NCBI RefSeq assembly: GCF_037392515.1 | Contig: NC_090295.1 | Span: forward strand, 13,473,001-13,537,000 | Origin: Haliotis asinina | Lineage: Eukaryota; Mollusca; Gastropoda; Lepetellida; Haliotidae | DNA: 64,000 nucleotides | Direction: 5' to 3' | Shown here: one piece after another, positions 44,684-56,005 of the stretch | How positions within the stretch are numbered: position 1 is the first letter of the stretch | How the letters are laid out: each line of letters opens with the position of its first letter | Program-made: the position numbers and the translations under genes | Notes under the pieces: model-generated | Database searches by the model: none | What the model saw: the letters and a program-made list of their open reading frames with translations, nothing else | What the model was told of the DNA's origin: nothing

Positions 44684-45708
44684 ATGGCGAGACAGTACTT
44701 AACTTTGGCGCAGAAATGGTAGGCAACTGGCATGGTTAATGGTGGAAGCTCATTTGGACAGGTTGCAAGAACTTTTCACAACTCTGTAAGCGTGATATCC
44801 AGAGTTTGGAATCTCTATAGAGCGACTGGTGACGTCAAAATGAGGCGTGGTCGGGGACAGGAAAAGAAAACCACCCCACGGGATGACCGGACGCTACTCC
44901 TTATTGCTCTGCGAGACAGGTTCAAATCCTCCTCCAAAATCAATACGGAATTCAGGCGAAGAACAAACGTCAGAATTTGTTCACGTACAATGCGTAATCG
45001 TCTTAAATCGGCTGGTCTAAAAAGTCGCAGTCCATTGGCTAGAATCAACATGACTGAGCAACACAAGCGCTTGAGACTGCAGTGGGCACGGAACCGTGGA
45101 GGAAGAACCGTACGTCAATGGAGAAGCACACTGTTTAGTGATGAGAGCAGGTACACCCTTGACCATAATGACGGTCGAATTCGAGTTTGGAGACGCGTTG
45201 GGGAACGTCACAGTGCCTGCACCATTAAACAGCATGATCATTTTGGAGGGGCTCTGTTATGGTGTGGGGCGGGTTTCCCTTTAACCACAAAACAGATCTT
45301 GTGCGTGTTGATGGCAGGATAACAGGTGTACGATATCGTGATGAGATCTTGAACCCGACTGTGATCCCTTTTGCGCGTACAGCAGGTCGAATGTTCGAGT
45401 TCCAGCATGACAATGCCCGCCCTCACATCGCTCATTTTTGTCGGGACAGACTGAGGGCTGTGGGTGTCCGGGTGTTGCAATGGCCGGCTAGTAGTCCTGA
45501 CCTTAACCCCATCGAACATCTTTGGGATGTTCTTGGCCGCAATGTTCGGGACAGACCTGTTCGACCCAACAATTTGGATGAACTTTTCGTGGCTCTCCAG
45601 GAAGAATGGCGTAGAATTCCGATTGGTACCATCCGTACACACATTCGCAGCATGCCACGACGATGCCAAGCAGTTCTCCAGAGACATGGGGGACACACCC
45701 GATATTGA
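44684..45708 (+). pseudogene. Tc1-type (DD34E) transposase, inactivated
   Basis: Starts MARQYLTLAQKW, followed by an in-frame TAG at 44720, then ATGMVNGGSSFGQVARTF and a helix-turn-helix segment. Catalytic residues are present: Asp in LFSDESRY, Asp in FQHDNARPH and Glu in LNPIEHLWD, with 34 residues between the last two. One frameshift lies at about 45250-45265 (VWGG region). Length (about 341 codons) is normal for Tc1. Its right end is 80 bp from the right TIR. Confidence 0.92.
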
Positions 45709-45849
45709 TTTTCATCACTTGATATATGCCTTTTCATCTGTATGAACTTTTCTCTTACTGTTTCAAAGATTAACAGTTACGGCTATTTCATGCGTTCCCT
45801 TAAATGTTTCCATGAGTATATATGTCGGATAAACCGATTCTGTCTAACA

Positions 45850-46340
45850 AATTTTTCATGGAATGTAACCAAGGGTATCCCATAGGGTGTTGTTAGTAGT
45901 TATGGCTAATATACTGGAAAAACACATGAGATAGTTTGATCGTTTATGCCAAAAAGACAACATATTGACATAGATTCTTATATTTAAAGGGGTTCTACCT
46001 AATTCGCCATAAACCATATAAAGTTTTGGATGGATTTTCTAAGACCGGAGGCAATTTTTAGAAACTTTAAATAATGGACACGTTCAATAAGTTCTAGCTT
46101 CTCATTGCCCTATATTTCGGATCCGTATGTAAGGATTGGTGATATCATGACATCAAAAGCTGACATGAGACAATCAAGTGCCAGATTTACATTTCGTGCT
46201 TTCTTTAAGAGACAGTACATCGCTTTTGTGGCATTTGCTATTGCTCATTTATTTCTATGGAATTCTATTCCTAAATAAACATAGCTATCAATGATATTTA
46301 ATTTTCTATTTCCATATTTAAAGTCTAATCTTGATGTTTT
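45850..46340 (-). mobile_element. LINE ORF2 fragment after the reverse-transcriptase core
   Basis: The complement gives NIIDSYVYLGIEFHRNK, ANATKAMYCLLKKARNVN, DVMISPILTYGSEI and ERVHYLKFLKIASGLRKS, the region after the YADD box of a non-LTR reverse transcriptase. Two stops. It lies against the right edge of the Tc1-bounded segment, in opposite orientation to the LINE on the left edge. Confidence 0.7.
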
Positions 46341-46344
46341 AACA

Positions 46345-46408
46345 ATATCACGGCTTCACACTTTACGCGTGTCGAGCGAACGCTTTAACTGCACCACCGC
46401 CCTTCGGG
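46345..46408 (-). mobile_element. SINE family A head fragment
   Basis: GAGCGAACGCTTTAACTGCA on the + strand is the complement of the box A side. Confidence 0.55.
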
Positions 46409-47084
46409 CTAAGAATATAGGTCTCTAGCAACCTATGCTTGTGTGAGAGACTTTTATCGTCTCCAGACGTGGTTGATTGTTGGGCACCGTATCCCAGCAG
46501 TGTGGAACTACTCATGATATACCCGGGGAGCGGGATTAACAAAAACAAACATTTTCATTGAAAACTAATGAAGAATTATTTTGGATGATAAATAGAATCC
46601 CATTCTCTATTTCGCATCCATCGATGCTTTGCATCCTGTCTTCGTGATATTTCAAGTAACACACCCACCTGTAAAGTTCGGTTGAATATTTCAAACCCTG
46701 CTTCACGACGCACTGTAATGACATCGCAACCACGTCATTTACAATCTTCCACACTGTGCAACAAAATAGACACTTGTTTGTTTTTAACATTTATTCAATA
46801 AACAAAACAAAACTCACTGGTACAAGGTGTATCGTGGGCCTATAATTTCCCAATCTATATGTGTATTGAGTAGATAGCTGTGAATGTGCACCTTCGTCCA
46901 CTACTCAAGTGTCAACCCGTGCTTATGACAGCAAGAATCAGTTCAGGTAGTAACGTGTTAGAGGAGAGCCCGGTACAAAAGGGAGTTCGAGGCGTCCCTA
47001 CCTATAGTTCGTGAGGAGGTGAATTATTTATATCACAAATCTGAGATTATAAAATCACCGGATCTAAAGAAAACCCATTGCTTT
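46409..47084. other. Intergenic, nothing recognised
   Basis: Contains no supported gene; an open frame at 46536-46790 has no family features. Confidence 0.4.
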
Positions 47085-47222
47085 AAAGAGGCACCTCTGA
47101 CACGATGTGATCCAACAATATCATGTTGGGGGACACCAGACACTATCACACATGTCAGGAATCGAACCCGGGTCTTCGGCATTTAGGAGCGAACACTTCA
47201 ACCACTTGGCTACCGCTCTCCA
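47085..47222 (-). mobile_element. SINE family A, near full length
   Basis: The + strand shows GGGGGACACCAGACACTATC, GGAATCGAACCCGGGTCTTC, GAGCGAACACTTCAACCAC and TTGGCTACCGC. It lies 80 bp past the stop codon of the next gene, so probably within its 3' UTR. Confidence 0.88.
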
Positions 47223-47299
47223 CTGAAACAGAATAACAGTCCTACTGAATCAACTTTGAAACGGTAATCGCGTCACAGCGGCGTTGATGACGCATGAGA

Positions 47300-49241
47300 C
47301 TACTGGCCTGGTGGTTTGACAACATGTTGGTTCTCAAACGGGTTGATAGCCCCGGGGATGAGGCGAGGGACAGGCATGGTGGTGGGGGTGGAGGCAGATA
47401 CAGAGGTGACCATGGGTTCCTGAGTCGTGGGTACGGGTCGTACAGGTACAGGCCTAGGAGCAGGGATTTGACTGTTAGGTGGGGTGAGCTGTGTGAAATT
47501 TGGACGCTGCCCTGAAGGAACCGGAAGTGGTGGAGATCTCTCTGGTTCCTCCTCTTCCACCTGTTCTTCATCTTCTTCCTTCTCCGGAAACGCTTGTGTG
47601 AATGGTTTAGTGTAGGTTGGTTGTGTAGTTTGTGAGGGAGGTGGGATCTGTTTCCTGATTGGCACAACTGACATATGGGTCGGTTTCAGCAGTGCTGAGT
47701 TCACGTGTCTTGTCTGGGTAGTCTTCTTATTCTCGCCTGTCAAGAAGCGTGGCAGATTGTTGGGCTTGTGTGGCACGTCCACATTTCCGCTTTGCAAAGG
47801 ACTAATAACTTGTAGATTGTGTTCTGCGTGTGTTGAGCGATGGTTCTGACGTGTTGGGTTCGAGCCTGGCATGGAATTAAGAACATCAGGAACAGCAGCA
47901 TATCGATGGCTTGTTTCAGGTAATCCAGATGAAGTACTAAGACTATCAGGAACAGTTGTCGCCTGGCTGTTGATTAACCGGGAATCAGGTACCTGTGCTA
48001 ATGGATTACGAACAGACTGACCTAGAGGTGCCACGTGTACATTAGGCTGTCGGTTCTGCTGATGACTATGAACGGTTACATGACTGTTTGACTCTGCACT
48101 TCCAGGCTGTGGGTGACTCCTGGCTGAGGCAACAGGGGCAGGTGTTGTTTGAGCTTTCAGTTTTGCCTCATGGTTCTTTGTAATCACATGGACCAGCATG
48201 TCAACCAACTTCTTCTGATCCCGAGAAGGCTGTGATTGTGGAGTTGGTGTTGTTGGTGTTGTTGCTGCAGATAAGAATCCAGCATCTCCTCCTACACCCT
48301 GAACACTCTGTTGTGGGAGGAAAGGGCTAGCAGCCCCGCTTGCTGCAAAAGGACTGGCACCACCAAGAGGAATGCCCCGAAACGCTCCACCAAGAGGATT
48401 GGCTTGACGTCTCTGACCCAGCATTATACCTGGGAGTCGTGGTGCGACCTGTTGGTGGACGAAAAAGGGCTGCACTCTTCTGTTCCCCAGTCCATGGTTG
48501 GCATATCCGTAAATTTGACCCAAAGCAAGTGGTAAGATGCTGCCTACAAAATAGAACAAAATATACTTATATTTAGACTTATGAAAGCACATCCCATAAT
48601 AACACGTGTAATACATTTAATTTATTAATTATGTACGGCGGTTTTTGTCCATTAACCATCACCGTAGAAGTGGTTGGGAAGCCTAGTGATAAAAGCGTTC
48701 GCTCTTCACGCTGAAGACCCGGGTTCAATTCCCCACATGAATACAATGTGTGAAGCCCATTTCTGGCGTCCGTTGCCTTGACATTGCTGGAATATTGATA
48801 AACTGAGGCTTGGCGTAAAACTAAAGTCAATCACCCAAACGAAAGATTATGCCCCTTTTGTATTGTATCCACCATCGAGCCTGAATACCGCTTCTGCATA
48901 GAAATTTATAAGCTACGTGAGGCCTTGCTTCTTCTCCATCTCTCCATAAATTTGTACAATTGTTGTCATCTAAAAATGTTTCTCTTATTAATAATGTAGC
49001 TAAATATGTATTTCTCGCAGCTAATAAACGTTTTCACAATTTCTTAATTGAATTGATGCAATGTGGTATCTAACAGCGCTTGATCGTCTCATATACAGCA
49101 TGTTGTATGTACCGGCATAATGGGCCGGTGGCCTCTTTACTGAACACTAAACACAGTTATATGTTACACTCACCCACTCAACCATCGATCACTCACTCAC
49201 TCACCTAATACGGATAGAGTAAGTACAACCTTTGTACCCAT
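47300..49241 (-). CDS. Secreted DQKKLVD-family protein 1 (426 residues, long Pro/Thr/Ser-rich tail)
   Basis: Exons 49241-49205 (37 nt, MGTKVVLTLSVL) and 48543-47300, phase-1 intron with GT/AG. Signal peptide about residues 1-21 (…GSILPLALG), mature start QIYGYANHG. Then a Gln/Gly/Pro-rich part (ANPLGGAFRGIPLGGASPF), a TTPTTPTPQ linker and the family motif DQKKLVDMLVHVITKNHEA. About 270 residues rich in Pro, Thr, Ser, Gln and His follow, with an acidic patch (EKEEDEEQVEEEEPE), absent from the other two paralogues. No known domain recognised. The motif is predicted amphipathic helix (inference). An ATG at 48616 lies in the intron and is not the start. Intron donor GTGAGTGAG is formed by a CTCA-repeat tract. 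Confidence 0.8.
48667..48836 (+). mobile_element. SINE family A in intron 1 of DQKKLVD gene 1, antisense
   Basis: GAAGCCTAGTGATAAAAGCG (box A), ACCCGGGTTCAATTCCCCAC (box B), CCATTTCTGGCGTCC, and a GAATATTGATAAACTGAGGC tail. Little divergence in the head. Confidence 0.92.
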
Positions 49242-49293
49242 CACGACAAGCAGAGACAATGGAAATGAATTTGAAGCGGACGATAAGCACTAG

Positions 49294-49303
49294 TATTTAT
49301 ATA
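49294..49303 (-). promoter_or_regulatory. TATA box of DQKKLVD gene 1
   Basis: TATATAAATA on the complement, about 53 bp before the ATG at 49241. Confidence 0.75.
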
Positions 49304-49863
49304 TTTTATCCATGACGTTTAAATAGTACACATTTCTATACAGTCTCCACCCAATGTTAAAATTTAAAGAAATGCTTGATATTTTCCCTTTATCGTCACG
49401 GAATTGCAAAGTACGCCCATCAATAGTTGTTGTTCCTGGATTGGAGACTATCAGACTGCTACAAATATTTTGCTAGTGCATGTGAGGCTAAATCCATTCA
49501 CTTCCTGCAAGATAAATACCTTAACAGCTAGACCGCAGTTGTTGCACAGTCTTTACCAGTGTGGATGTTCGCGTCACTTGTCAATACGTGTTCTCCAGTA
49601 ACAGGACACTAAAAAATATTATTAGAAAAAAATAATAGTACTGACCGCCGAGTTGTTATTAAATGCACGAAAGAGGACTAGTCCACAATAAACATGAAGA
49701 TAGTGTAATATCTAAGTACACTGTATACATTTTAACTGTAGAGTATTCAGCGACAGTGAAATGCGGTTTCCCAAGAAGTGAGCGAGCGACCACCAGAAAC
49801 CTCTACAAAGGTAAATATTCCCCGCTAGAATATCCAGTGACTAGTTCAATTATACATTTAACT
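49304..49863. other. Upstream of DQKKLVD gene 1; nothing recognised
   Basis: No gene or repeat supported; short open frames only. Confidence 0.4.
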
Positions 49864-50006
49864 GAGTGGGTGAAGGTGGTTTTACGCCGCTTTTAGCAGT
49901 ATTCCAGCAATAAGTGAGTTTAACATATGCAACCCGTGTGGGGAATCGAACCCTGATTTTCGGTGTAACGAGGGGACGTTGTAACCACTAAGCTAACCCA
50001 CTGTCC
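49864..50006 (-). mobile_element. SINE family A
   Basis: GGTTTTACGCCGCTTTTAGC, AGTATTCCAGCAATAAG, GTGGGGAATCGAACCCTG, CCACTAAGCTAACCCACTG on the + strand; the middle part is altered. Confidence 0.88.
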
Positions 50007-50384
50007 CTTGCAAACAAAGAAAACAAGAAAGAAATCACAATGTGATATCACAATGTGATTAATGACACTATCGAATGTGTTACTTGGGCGAGGCGTCTGT
50101 GTGACTGAATCACTAAACAGTGTTTAAGTTACATATAACATACCAGTTTTGATGAAAAAAAACCCCAGACACTGTTCAAAATATTTTCAGGTGGAATAGT
50201 GATAAAGATATTGTATTCACTTGTTTTACAGATTATAGATGAAAAAACAGCAGAGAGGGTTCGGGTGATCCTGGCACACTCGAGCTGGTAAGGCTTATCA
50301 TCAACTCGGGGCCCTTGCCCCGTCTACACGTAGCCCAGACAGCGAATGGGACTTCTCCAATGAAACGCTGCCACCAAGAACTTT

Positions 50385-50660
50385 TCAAAGGCTCCCCAGC
50401 ACTGCAGCCTTCTGCATTATCCAGAGTGTCAGAAGGGCTGTGCTCCCGGTGGAGAACCCAGGCACTCTCCTGATCTGCGCCAAGAGATCAGGAGGTACCA
50501 AACCAAGGGCACCGAGAACAATGGGGAGCTTGACGACAGTGTACTTGTGATGTAAGCGAAACATTTCAAAGGCGAGGTCCGCATATTTATCATGCTTTTC
50601 CCAACTCTTTCTAATCACGTTGCTGTAAAAAGGGACAGAAAATTCAATGATATACATAAA
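50385..50660 (-). mobile_element. Retrotransposon coding fragment (post-reverse-transcriptase region)
   Basis: The complement reads WEKHDKYADLAFEMFRLH and VKLPIVLGALGLVPPDL, then LWIMQKAAVLGSL. This matches the VPVVIGALG...LQKTALLGTA pattern that, as I recall, follows the reverse transcriptase in a group of invertebrate LINE polyproteins. Isolated and short. Confidence 0.5.
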
Positions 50661-50837
50661 TTCACTGGCAAGATCAGGTTTGTTGGCTGTGATTCTTCTA
50701 AGGGCCTTCTTCTGTACATGGGCCTATTGAAAGCCTTATTTTCCATGACGTCCTCATTATTATAATTCAAACACATATCATAATATTATCATGATTATTT
50801 TTATTGTAAATACCATAACAGTATTCCGTGATGAATT

Positions 50838-50940
50838 CTCTTTGCGCCACACTCAGCAATATTCCAGCTGTAGGAATCACTAGAGAATCCAGTCTGGACC
50901 ACATAATCCAGTGACTGACATAATGAACATGTCTCGTCAC
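50838..50940 (-). mobile_element. SINE family B fragment
   Basis: TTTGCGCCACACTCAGCAAT, GAATCCAGTCTGGACCACAT and AATCCAGTGACTGACATAAT; truncated at both ends. Confidence 0.75.
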
Positions 50941-51619
50941 TTCGGAGGTCATCGTTACATTTTGTAAAGCCCAATAACTGATAATCTTGGAATAACAATA
51001 AAAACAGCGTAAACGCATACTCACGCTTGCTGTCGCTTTTATTTAACTACTCCAAGATATTATGTCATCACGTCAGCCGTCTCTCTACAATGTCTCATAA
51101 TTCCTCAGGCTCCACACAAACTGGGACTTTCATACTGTGCAGTACTACGTTTTACAAAGGAAATAGTTTCTGTGGTTTAGCCATCGTTCCTTCAGTTTCA
51201 GCCTCTTTAAGGAAATTCAAACGCTGACACAATTATCCGGCTAAGCGGTCTGTGGTTGGATATTTTTAGAACAAGTTTCAAGGCCCGTTTTCTTTCAACA
51301 ACAAATTTGTCTTCAATCAAACATTTAGGAAAGACCGATTTGACAAAGCTCATCTTTCAGCACGACTTATGAAATGGCACTTATTTATTGTCGTAATCAC
51401 ATGATTAACTAACTGATGGTATTAAACGTGTGCGCGGGCCTTAAAAACCCAAAGGTTTTAAGTCCACAACGAACATGAATAATCATTAGTGGCATTCTCA
51501 ACACTATAATAGGAAGTCAATAGCCAAATTTTGAAATTCCTCCCGTATACCATTAAGCTGCTATACAAGACCTATACCGATGCTTCGTTTTACAAACGGC
51601 CCCGAGACCCTGCTATAAT

Positions 51620-51715
51620 ACACTTATCCGTAATGATCGAATGTGGACCACGCAATCCGGTGACTGACATCATGAGCATGATCTGATACGGTGACGTACA
51701 ATCAATAGAGCCTGA
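51620..51715 (-). mobile_element. SINE family B fragment, old
   Basis: GATCGAATGTGGACCACGCA and GTGACTGACATCATGAGCAT. Confidence 0.6.
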
Positions 51716-53092
51716 TCAGCATAAAATGCCTCTTCAAAGAAGCTTCTTTACAACTTGAATGTAACATTTGTATGACATACACTTCATACCAAAGCTACCA
51801 TTTAAAAACAGTTAACTGGAATAGGTTGTGTATTGGACGGGTAGTCAAAATGGGAGCAGCCATAATGGAAATAACCCCTGTGGTGACATGTCAGTCCGCG
51901 GAAGTAATTCGATCCCAAAATCATGGCGTCATTCGCCATACACAGTTGTGTCCCTCGGTCGTTTCAAGATCCGATTTTCCTGCTTTCGAAACTCCTGCTT
52001 TCGATTCACCCTGATTATGAGCACTGGTTTGTCACTTCATATCAGTTCTCTTGGGTGCCATCAAAGTGACAAATCCAAACCATTTACACCCCTTCAAGAT
52101 TATTTTCAACAGTCAAAATACAACAAAAATGCCGTGCATGTTTTGACATTTACTGGATTATATTACCATTCAACAAGGTTACGAACAACATTTCGATCTG
52201 ATGACTACCCATTTCTCATATTTGCCATCCGTATGTGTTACTGATTTCTCATCTTCACGTGAAGGAGCTGGCGGAAAACATTTTACAAAAATGAAAGATA
52301 CTGTTATTACTATAGTTATGGGATGTTTATATAGCGTATAACTATGATACTTTTTCCCACGATCACTGGGTAACACTATCAACGACACATCGTAATATCA
52401 ATCTCAACTCCCTGGGGAGTATACAACTTACAACTTACAAATTGTGTTACTTATTATTGTATTACATTTATGATTAAGATCTTTGAAACTTATATATCCC
52501 CATATGTTTTTCGCTTTTCTTCGGCAGCTTAAAATACTTACAAAATGTTAATTACATGTCGGTGAAGTTGACGTGTATTCTATGATCGTAAAAGGGTAAG
52601 ATTATGTTTTTTGCACATCAGTATACAAAAAATCACCAGCGTCGGAGACGACATAAAAACAGCCTTGTCCTTTGTCACCTGCAAGTATTTCTTCCACAAA
52701 GTGGTTTCTATTTCAGGTACATACACGTCGCTAGTGTAGACGTACCGCCAGAAACATGTAACACGAGGTCAGAGGCCCATTCATGAATGGACAACGGGCA
52801 CCTTGCTGTACTCTTACTCTGGTTGCCGTACCCTACAGGCAAACTTATACGGTCATTCTGTAAGCCTTTAATTCGCTATTCTAACCATAGGCAGCTCTAG
52901 GCCTGACAGCTACCCCATGCTCGATAGAAGAGAGCCAATGAGTAACGAGTATGAACAATAGGGTAATGCGTACAAAACAGTAAGCGGCTGAAGTATTATA
53001 TGTTATATTCATTACAAAATATACTCTTTGACATGTGTGACCATAGTCACCTTTGTCAGTCATGACAACGACCAGTAGCCAAACTACTCCTA
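51716..53092. other. Intergenic
   Basis: No gene supported; open frames at 51772-52014 and 51828-52244 overlap in different frames without domain features. Contains one half of an inverted repeat pair (52310-52425). Confidence 0.45.
52310..52425 (-). repeat. Interspersed repeat, family C, complement copy
   Basis: Contains ATCAATCTCAACTCCCTGGG and GGATGTTTATATAGCG; the complement of these recurs at 57785-57930. Structure and origin unknown, possibly another SINE. Confidence 0.6.
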
Positions 53093-53222
53093 AATTAACG
53101 TAAGGTTTTACGCCGTTTTTAGCAATATTCCAGCAACATCACAGCAGGCGACACCAGGAAAGTACTTCACATGTTATACCCACACATATTGTGTTGGGAA
53201 TGGAACCCGTATCTTCTGCACG
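53093..53222 (-). mobile_element. SINE family A
   Basis: GGTTTTACGCCGTTTTTAGC, AATATTCCAGCAACATCAC, GGGAATGGAACCCGTATC. Confidence 0.85.
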
Positions 53223-53625
53223 ATATTTTATTTAAAGAAGACAAGCAAAGAAGACAAGCAATCACATGATTTATTCACACCAGGCACTCGCTCTGTCTTT
53301 GTAATGATACATGAAAATGAACATAGAATATCATGTCACAGAAGGGGGAAGGGAGGAATATGTGTGTGGTACAACCATGACCTTAATCATTATGAATCAG
53401 TGCAAACACTGGAAGACTTGTCATGAAAGTAACAATTAACTGGTAAACTGAAACGAGTATTCCTAAGAATCCTTCAAAATGTATTTGACAAAAAATGTGG
53501 AAAATATTTCATCATGTTGAGATTCTAAGTTTATTGCACAACGTCCCGTGACGTCACCATGACTGTGACGGGTTATAAATATTTCATATGATCTGTTGAA
53601 TATAGCGATGAATCTGATGATAATG

Positions 53626-53797
53626 AGTGAGTGAGTGAGTTGGGTTTTACAATACTTTTAACACTGTCCAGCAATATCACTGCGGGGGAAACCAGAAAAG
53701 GACTTCAGAAACTGTACCCTTGTGAGGAACCGAACCTTCCGGGTCAGAAATTAACGCTTTAACCACTAGGCTACGTTTAACCACTAGGCTCTGATGA
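53626..53797 (-). mobile_element. SINE family A with duplicated box A side
   Basis: GAGTGAGTGAGTGAGTTGGG, TTTTACAATACTTTTAACAC, GGAACCGAACCTTCCGGGTC. AACCACTAGGCTACG/AACCACTAGGCTCTG stand side by side near the right end, a 19-bp tandem duplication of the head. Confidence 0.85.
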
Positions 53798-54258
53798 TGA
53801 GATATACAAAATATACAAATATGATCAAATGTAGGTGATCAGTGTAAAGCTACCTGAATGTTATATGTTGGCTCTTGACATTGAATACCATGTGTGTTCC
53901 AATAGACATACAGCGATTCACCTAATGTAGACAGCTTGTTTCTTCCTCTAGTACCCATATTCCCGAAGGTCTTACATAATATAAAATCAGTTTCCTGAAT
54001 TCAAATGAAATAATTCACTGGGATAAGGAACTAAATGCCTAAATTGAAGAAAAGGTGATTTTGTCAAATAAGATGTACTTGAAGAAAATTTTCATCTTGA
54101 AGATTGTTAATGTTCTACGATTGAAATTGGGAAACTTTAGGTTGGACAATAATACCATGAGCGCAGGAACAGCACGTATATTCAAAGTAAATCATGCAAA
54201 CAGATTAATCAATCCCTTGAAACAAACACAAGATTTGGGACCCATGTCACGTCTCCGT
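53798..54258. other. 3' flank of DQKKLVD gene 2
   Basis: AT-rich, no other feature seen. Confidence 0.4.
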
Positions 54259-55217
54259 TTAATGGGCAGCGTTGTACTGAGCTGCTGCATCCATGATAGC
54301 CTGGACCTTTGATGGTTTCTTATCAGCCTCCGCTGATCCATCCGTGGACCCTGCCTCGTTGGCTTTCTTATTCTCGTTCTTCATGTGTAGCTCGTGGTTT
54401 CTGCTGATCACATTCACCAGCATATCGACAAGCTTCTTCTGGTCCTGTGGCGTCGTTGTGGGTGGAGGTGTGGTTGTTTGGGGTTGCGGCTGGAAACCTC
54501 CGGCCAAGGCTGAGAAGCCTCCTGGACCCTGTTGCACTCCAAATCCTCGGCCTCCCAAAGCTGCCCCGAAACCTCCTGCTCCAAACTGAGGCTGGCCTCT
54601 TGCTACAAATACAGGCTGACCTGCTAGGCCCCCAAGTCCTCCAAATCTCTGTCCTCCCACTCCGGGTCCTCCCACTCCGGGTCTTCCCACCGCAGCAAGG
54701 AAGGGATTTCCTCCAAAGTTTTGTCTCTGTCCCTGACCAAAGCCAGCCAGGTTGAATTGTCCCATCGACACGGTCAATAATGCCCCTGTAAAATATCCAG
54801 ATTGTCTAAGCAGGATGTTAATGATTCGATAAAAGCAAGTATCTTTAAAAACTGGTAAGTGAACTCACAACCGCACTTAATCAACGGATGGCTTAGTAAC
54901 ATTAACGTAACTAAACACAACGAAATCTTATTCTAATTACTTGGTTTATGTCTACAGACCATAAGTACACAATTTATACACTTGACAAATGTTTATGTAT
55001 TTCTCACGTAGCTGCAAGTTGATCTATAAGAAAACAGGTAGTAAATCACATGAACACATGGAGTATTCTTGTTGCTAATTTTTTTTCAACTAAAGCAACC
55101 GCAAATGTTAAATCATAAAATGCGACATGTGAAAGTATGCTAAACAAATTCTGACGTATTAAAAATGAAATACTCACCAAGAACAAAGAGACGAATGAAG
55201 TTCGTGTTGAAGGCCAT
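54259..55217 (-). CDS. Secreted DQKKLVD-family protein 2 (188 residues, Gly-rich)
   Basis: Exons 55217-55178 (40 nt, MAFNTNFIRLFVL) and 54785-54259, phase-1 intron. Signal peptide ends …ALLTVSMG; mature start QFNLAGFGQG. The Gly-rich part has NPFLAAVGRPGVGGPGVGG and GAGGFGAALGGRGFG. Then FQPQPQTTTPPPTTTPQ, the motif DQKKLVDMLVNVISRNHE, a charged Lys/Asn/Glu stretch, and the tail KPSKVQAIMDAAAQYNAAH. Gene 3 has the same order and a matching tail (KPSRIQAIKDAIALHN). No known domain. Gly/Leu/Pro-rich secreted proteins of this type are common in mollusc shell and adhesive matrices (inference). Confidence 0.83.
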
Positions 55218-55275
55218 GGTGTTTGTCAGTGTCTTCTAAGGTTTTTCCGATGATCTCACAACTGCGGTAAAGGGA

Positions 55276-55282
55276 ATATATA
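55276..55282 (-). promoter_or_regulatory. TATA box of DQKKLVD gene 2
   Basis: TATATAT on the complement, about 60 bp before the ATG at 55217. Confidence 0.65.
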
Positions 55283-55852
55283 CCGTAAAGTTAGCACCTG
55301 CAGAGTCAGATATTTCTGCAATGTACATACAACTACAGTTCCGTTAACGAGCTTTTCCTTCAGATACTATGCAACACACCGTCAAACATGCCCACATTTC
55401 CCTACACATGGTAGGGGCTGTTGTAGTGACGGTACGGCCCTAACCTTGTATGTTGTATTTTTCAACCAGGATGGATTCGGAGTAGGAAGTATTGGTTACT
55501 TACTGGTGACACGTGGTTTAATCCTGCTTCATGTAGTCAGTATTGTGTTAAGACGATTGAAATGGCATCATGTGGGTTTTTAATTAGGAACTGCAGTCTT
55601 CTCTAGAAAGAGAACTGATACATTTCAACATTCATTTTGGACAAATGTGCTGTAAAATACGCCTGTGATATAAACACAAACAGACAGCGTAACTTAATGT
55701 TTTTAAACCGTCCTCCAAAAAATGTGTTGGGACCATTTTAACAATATCTGTAACTCTGCGTGGAAATTGACACGCCGCAGAACTCTTGACAAATGTTAAT
55801 GACGACATGTCAAATCTGTAACTGATATTCTGTTTGATTCGGCCATAGTGAC
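55283..55852. other. Upstream of DQKKLVD gene 2; nothing recognised
   Basis: No gene or clear repeat seen. Confidence 0.4.
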
Positions 55853-56005
55853 TGACTGAGTGAGTGAGTTTATTTTTACGCCTTGCTCAACAATATTCCA
55901 GCTACACGGCGGCGACTTGTAAATATTCCAGTCTGGGCCTGGCAATCCAGCGATCAACAGCATGAGCATCGATCTCGCAATAGAGATACGATGACACGTG
56001 TCTAC
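55853..56005 (-). mobile_element. SINE family B, right half missing
   Basis: GAGTGAGTGAGTTTATTTTT, ACGCCTTGCTCAACAATATT, CATGAGCATCGATCTCGCAA; stops at ACGTGTCTACCAACGG. Confidence 0.9.

Larger units (their letters stand above)
38424..45818. mobile_element. 7.4-kb segment between matching Tc1/mariner-type terminal inverted repeats
   Basis: Left TIR 38424-38453 (TACTCATGGAAAAATTTAAG plus GGAACGCATG) and right TIR 45789-45818 differ at one of 30 positions and are flanked by TA on both sides. Tc1 elements are usually about 1.3-1.7 kb; the excess of about 5.8 kb includes a complete multi-exon gene of another kind. The simplest reading is nesting: a Tc1 element (left part to roughly 38.75 kb, right part from roughly 44.56 kb) with a large insertion. 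The inner junctions could not be fixed. Confidence 0.75.

Noticed and set aside
45096-45745. Additional open frames over the Tc1 transposase on both strands
   Set aside because: Shadows of the transposase coding sequence.
48545-48616. ATG at 48616 as the start of DQKKLVD gene 1
   Set aside because: It lies in the intron; an AG acceptor at 48544 and a TATA-linked 37-nt signal exon at 49241-49205 give a phase-matched start like its paralogues.
51772-52244. Two overlapping open frames of 80 and 138 codons
   Set aside because: Different frames, no splice context or family features.
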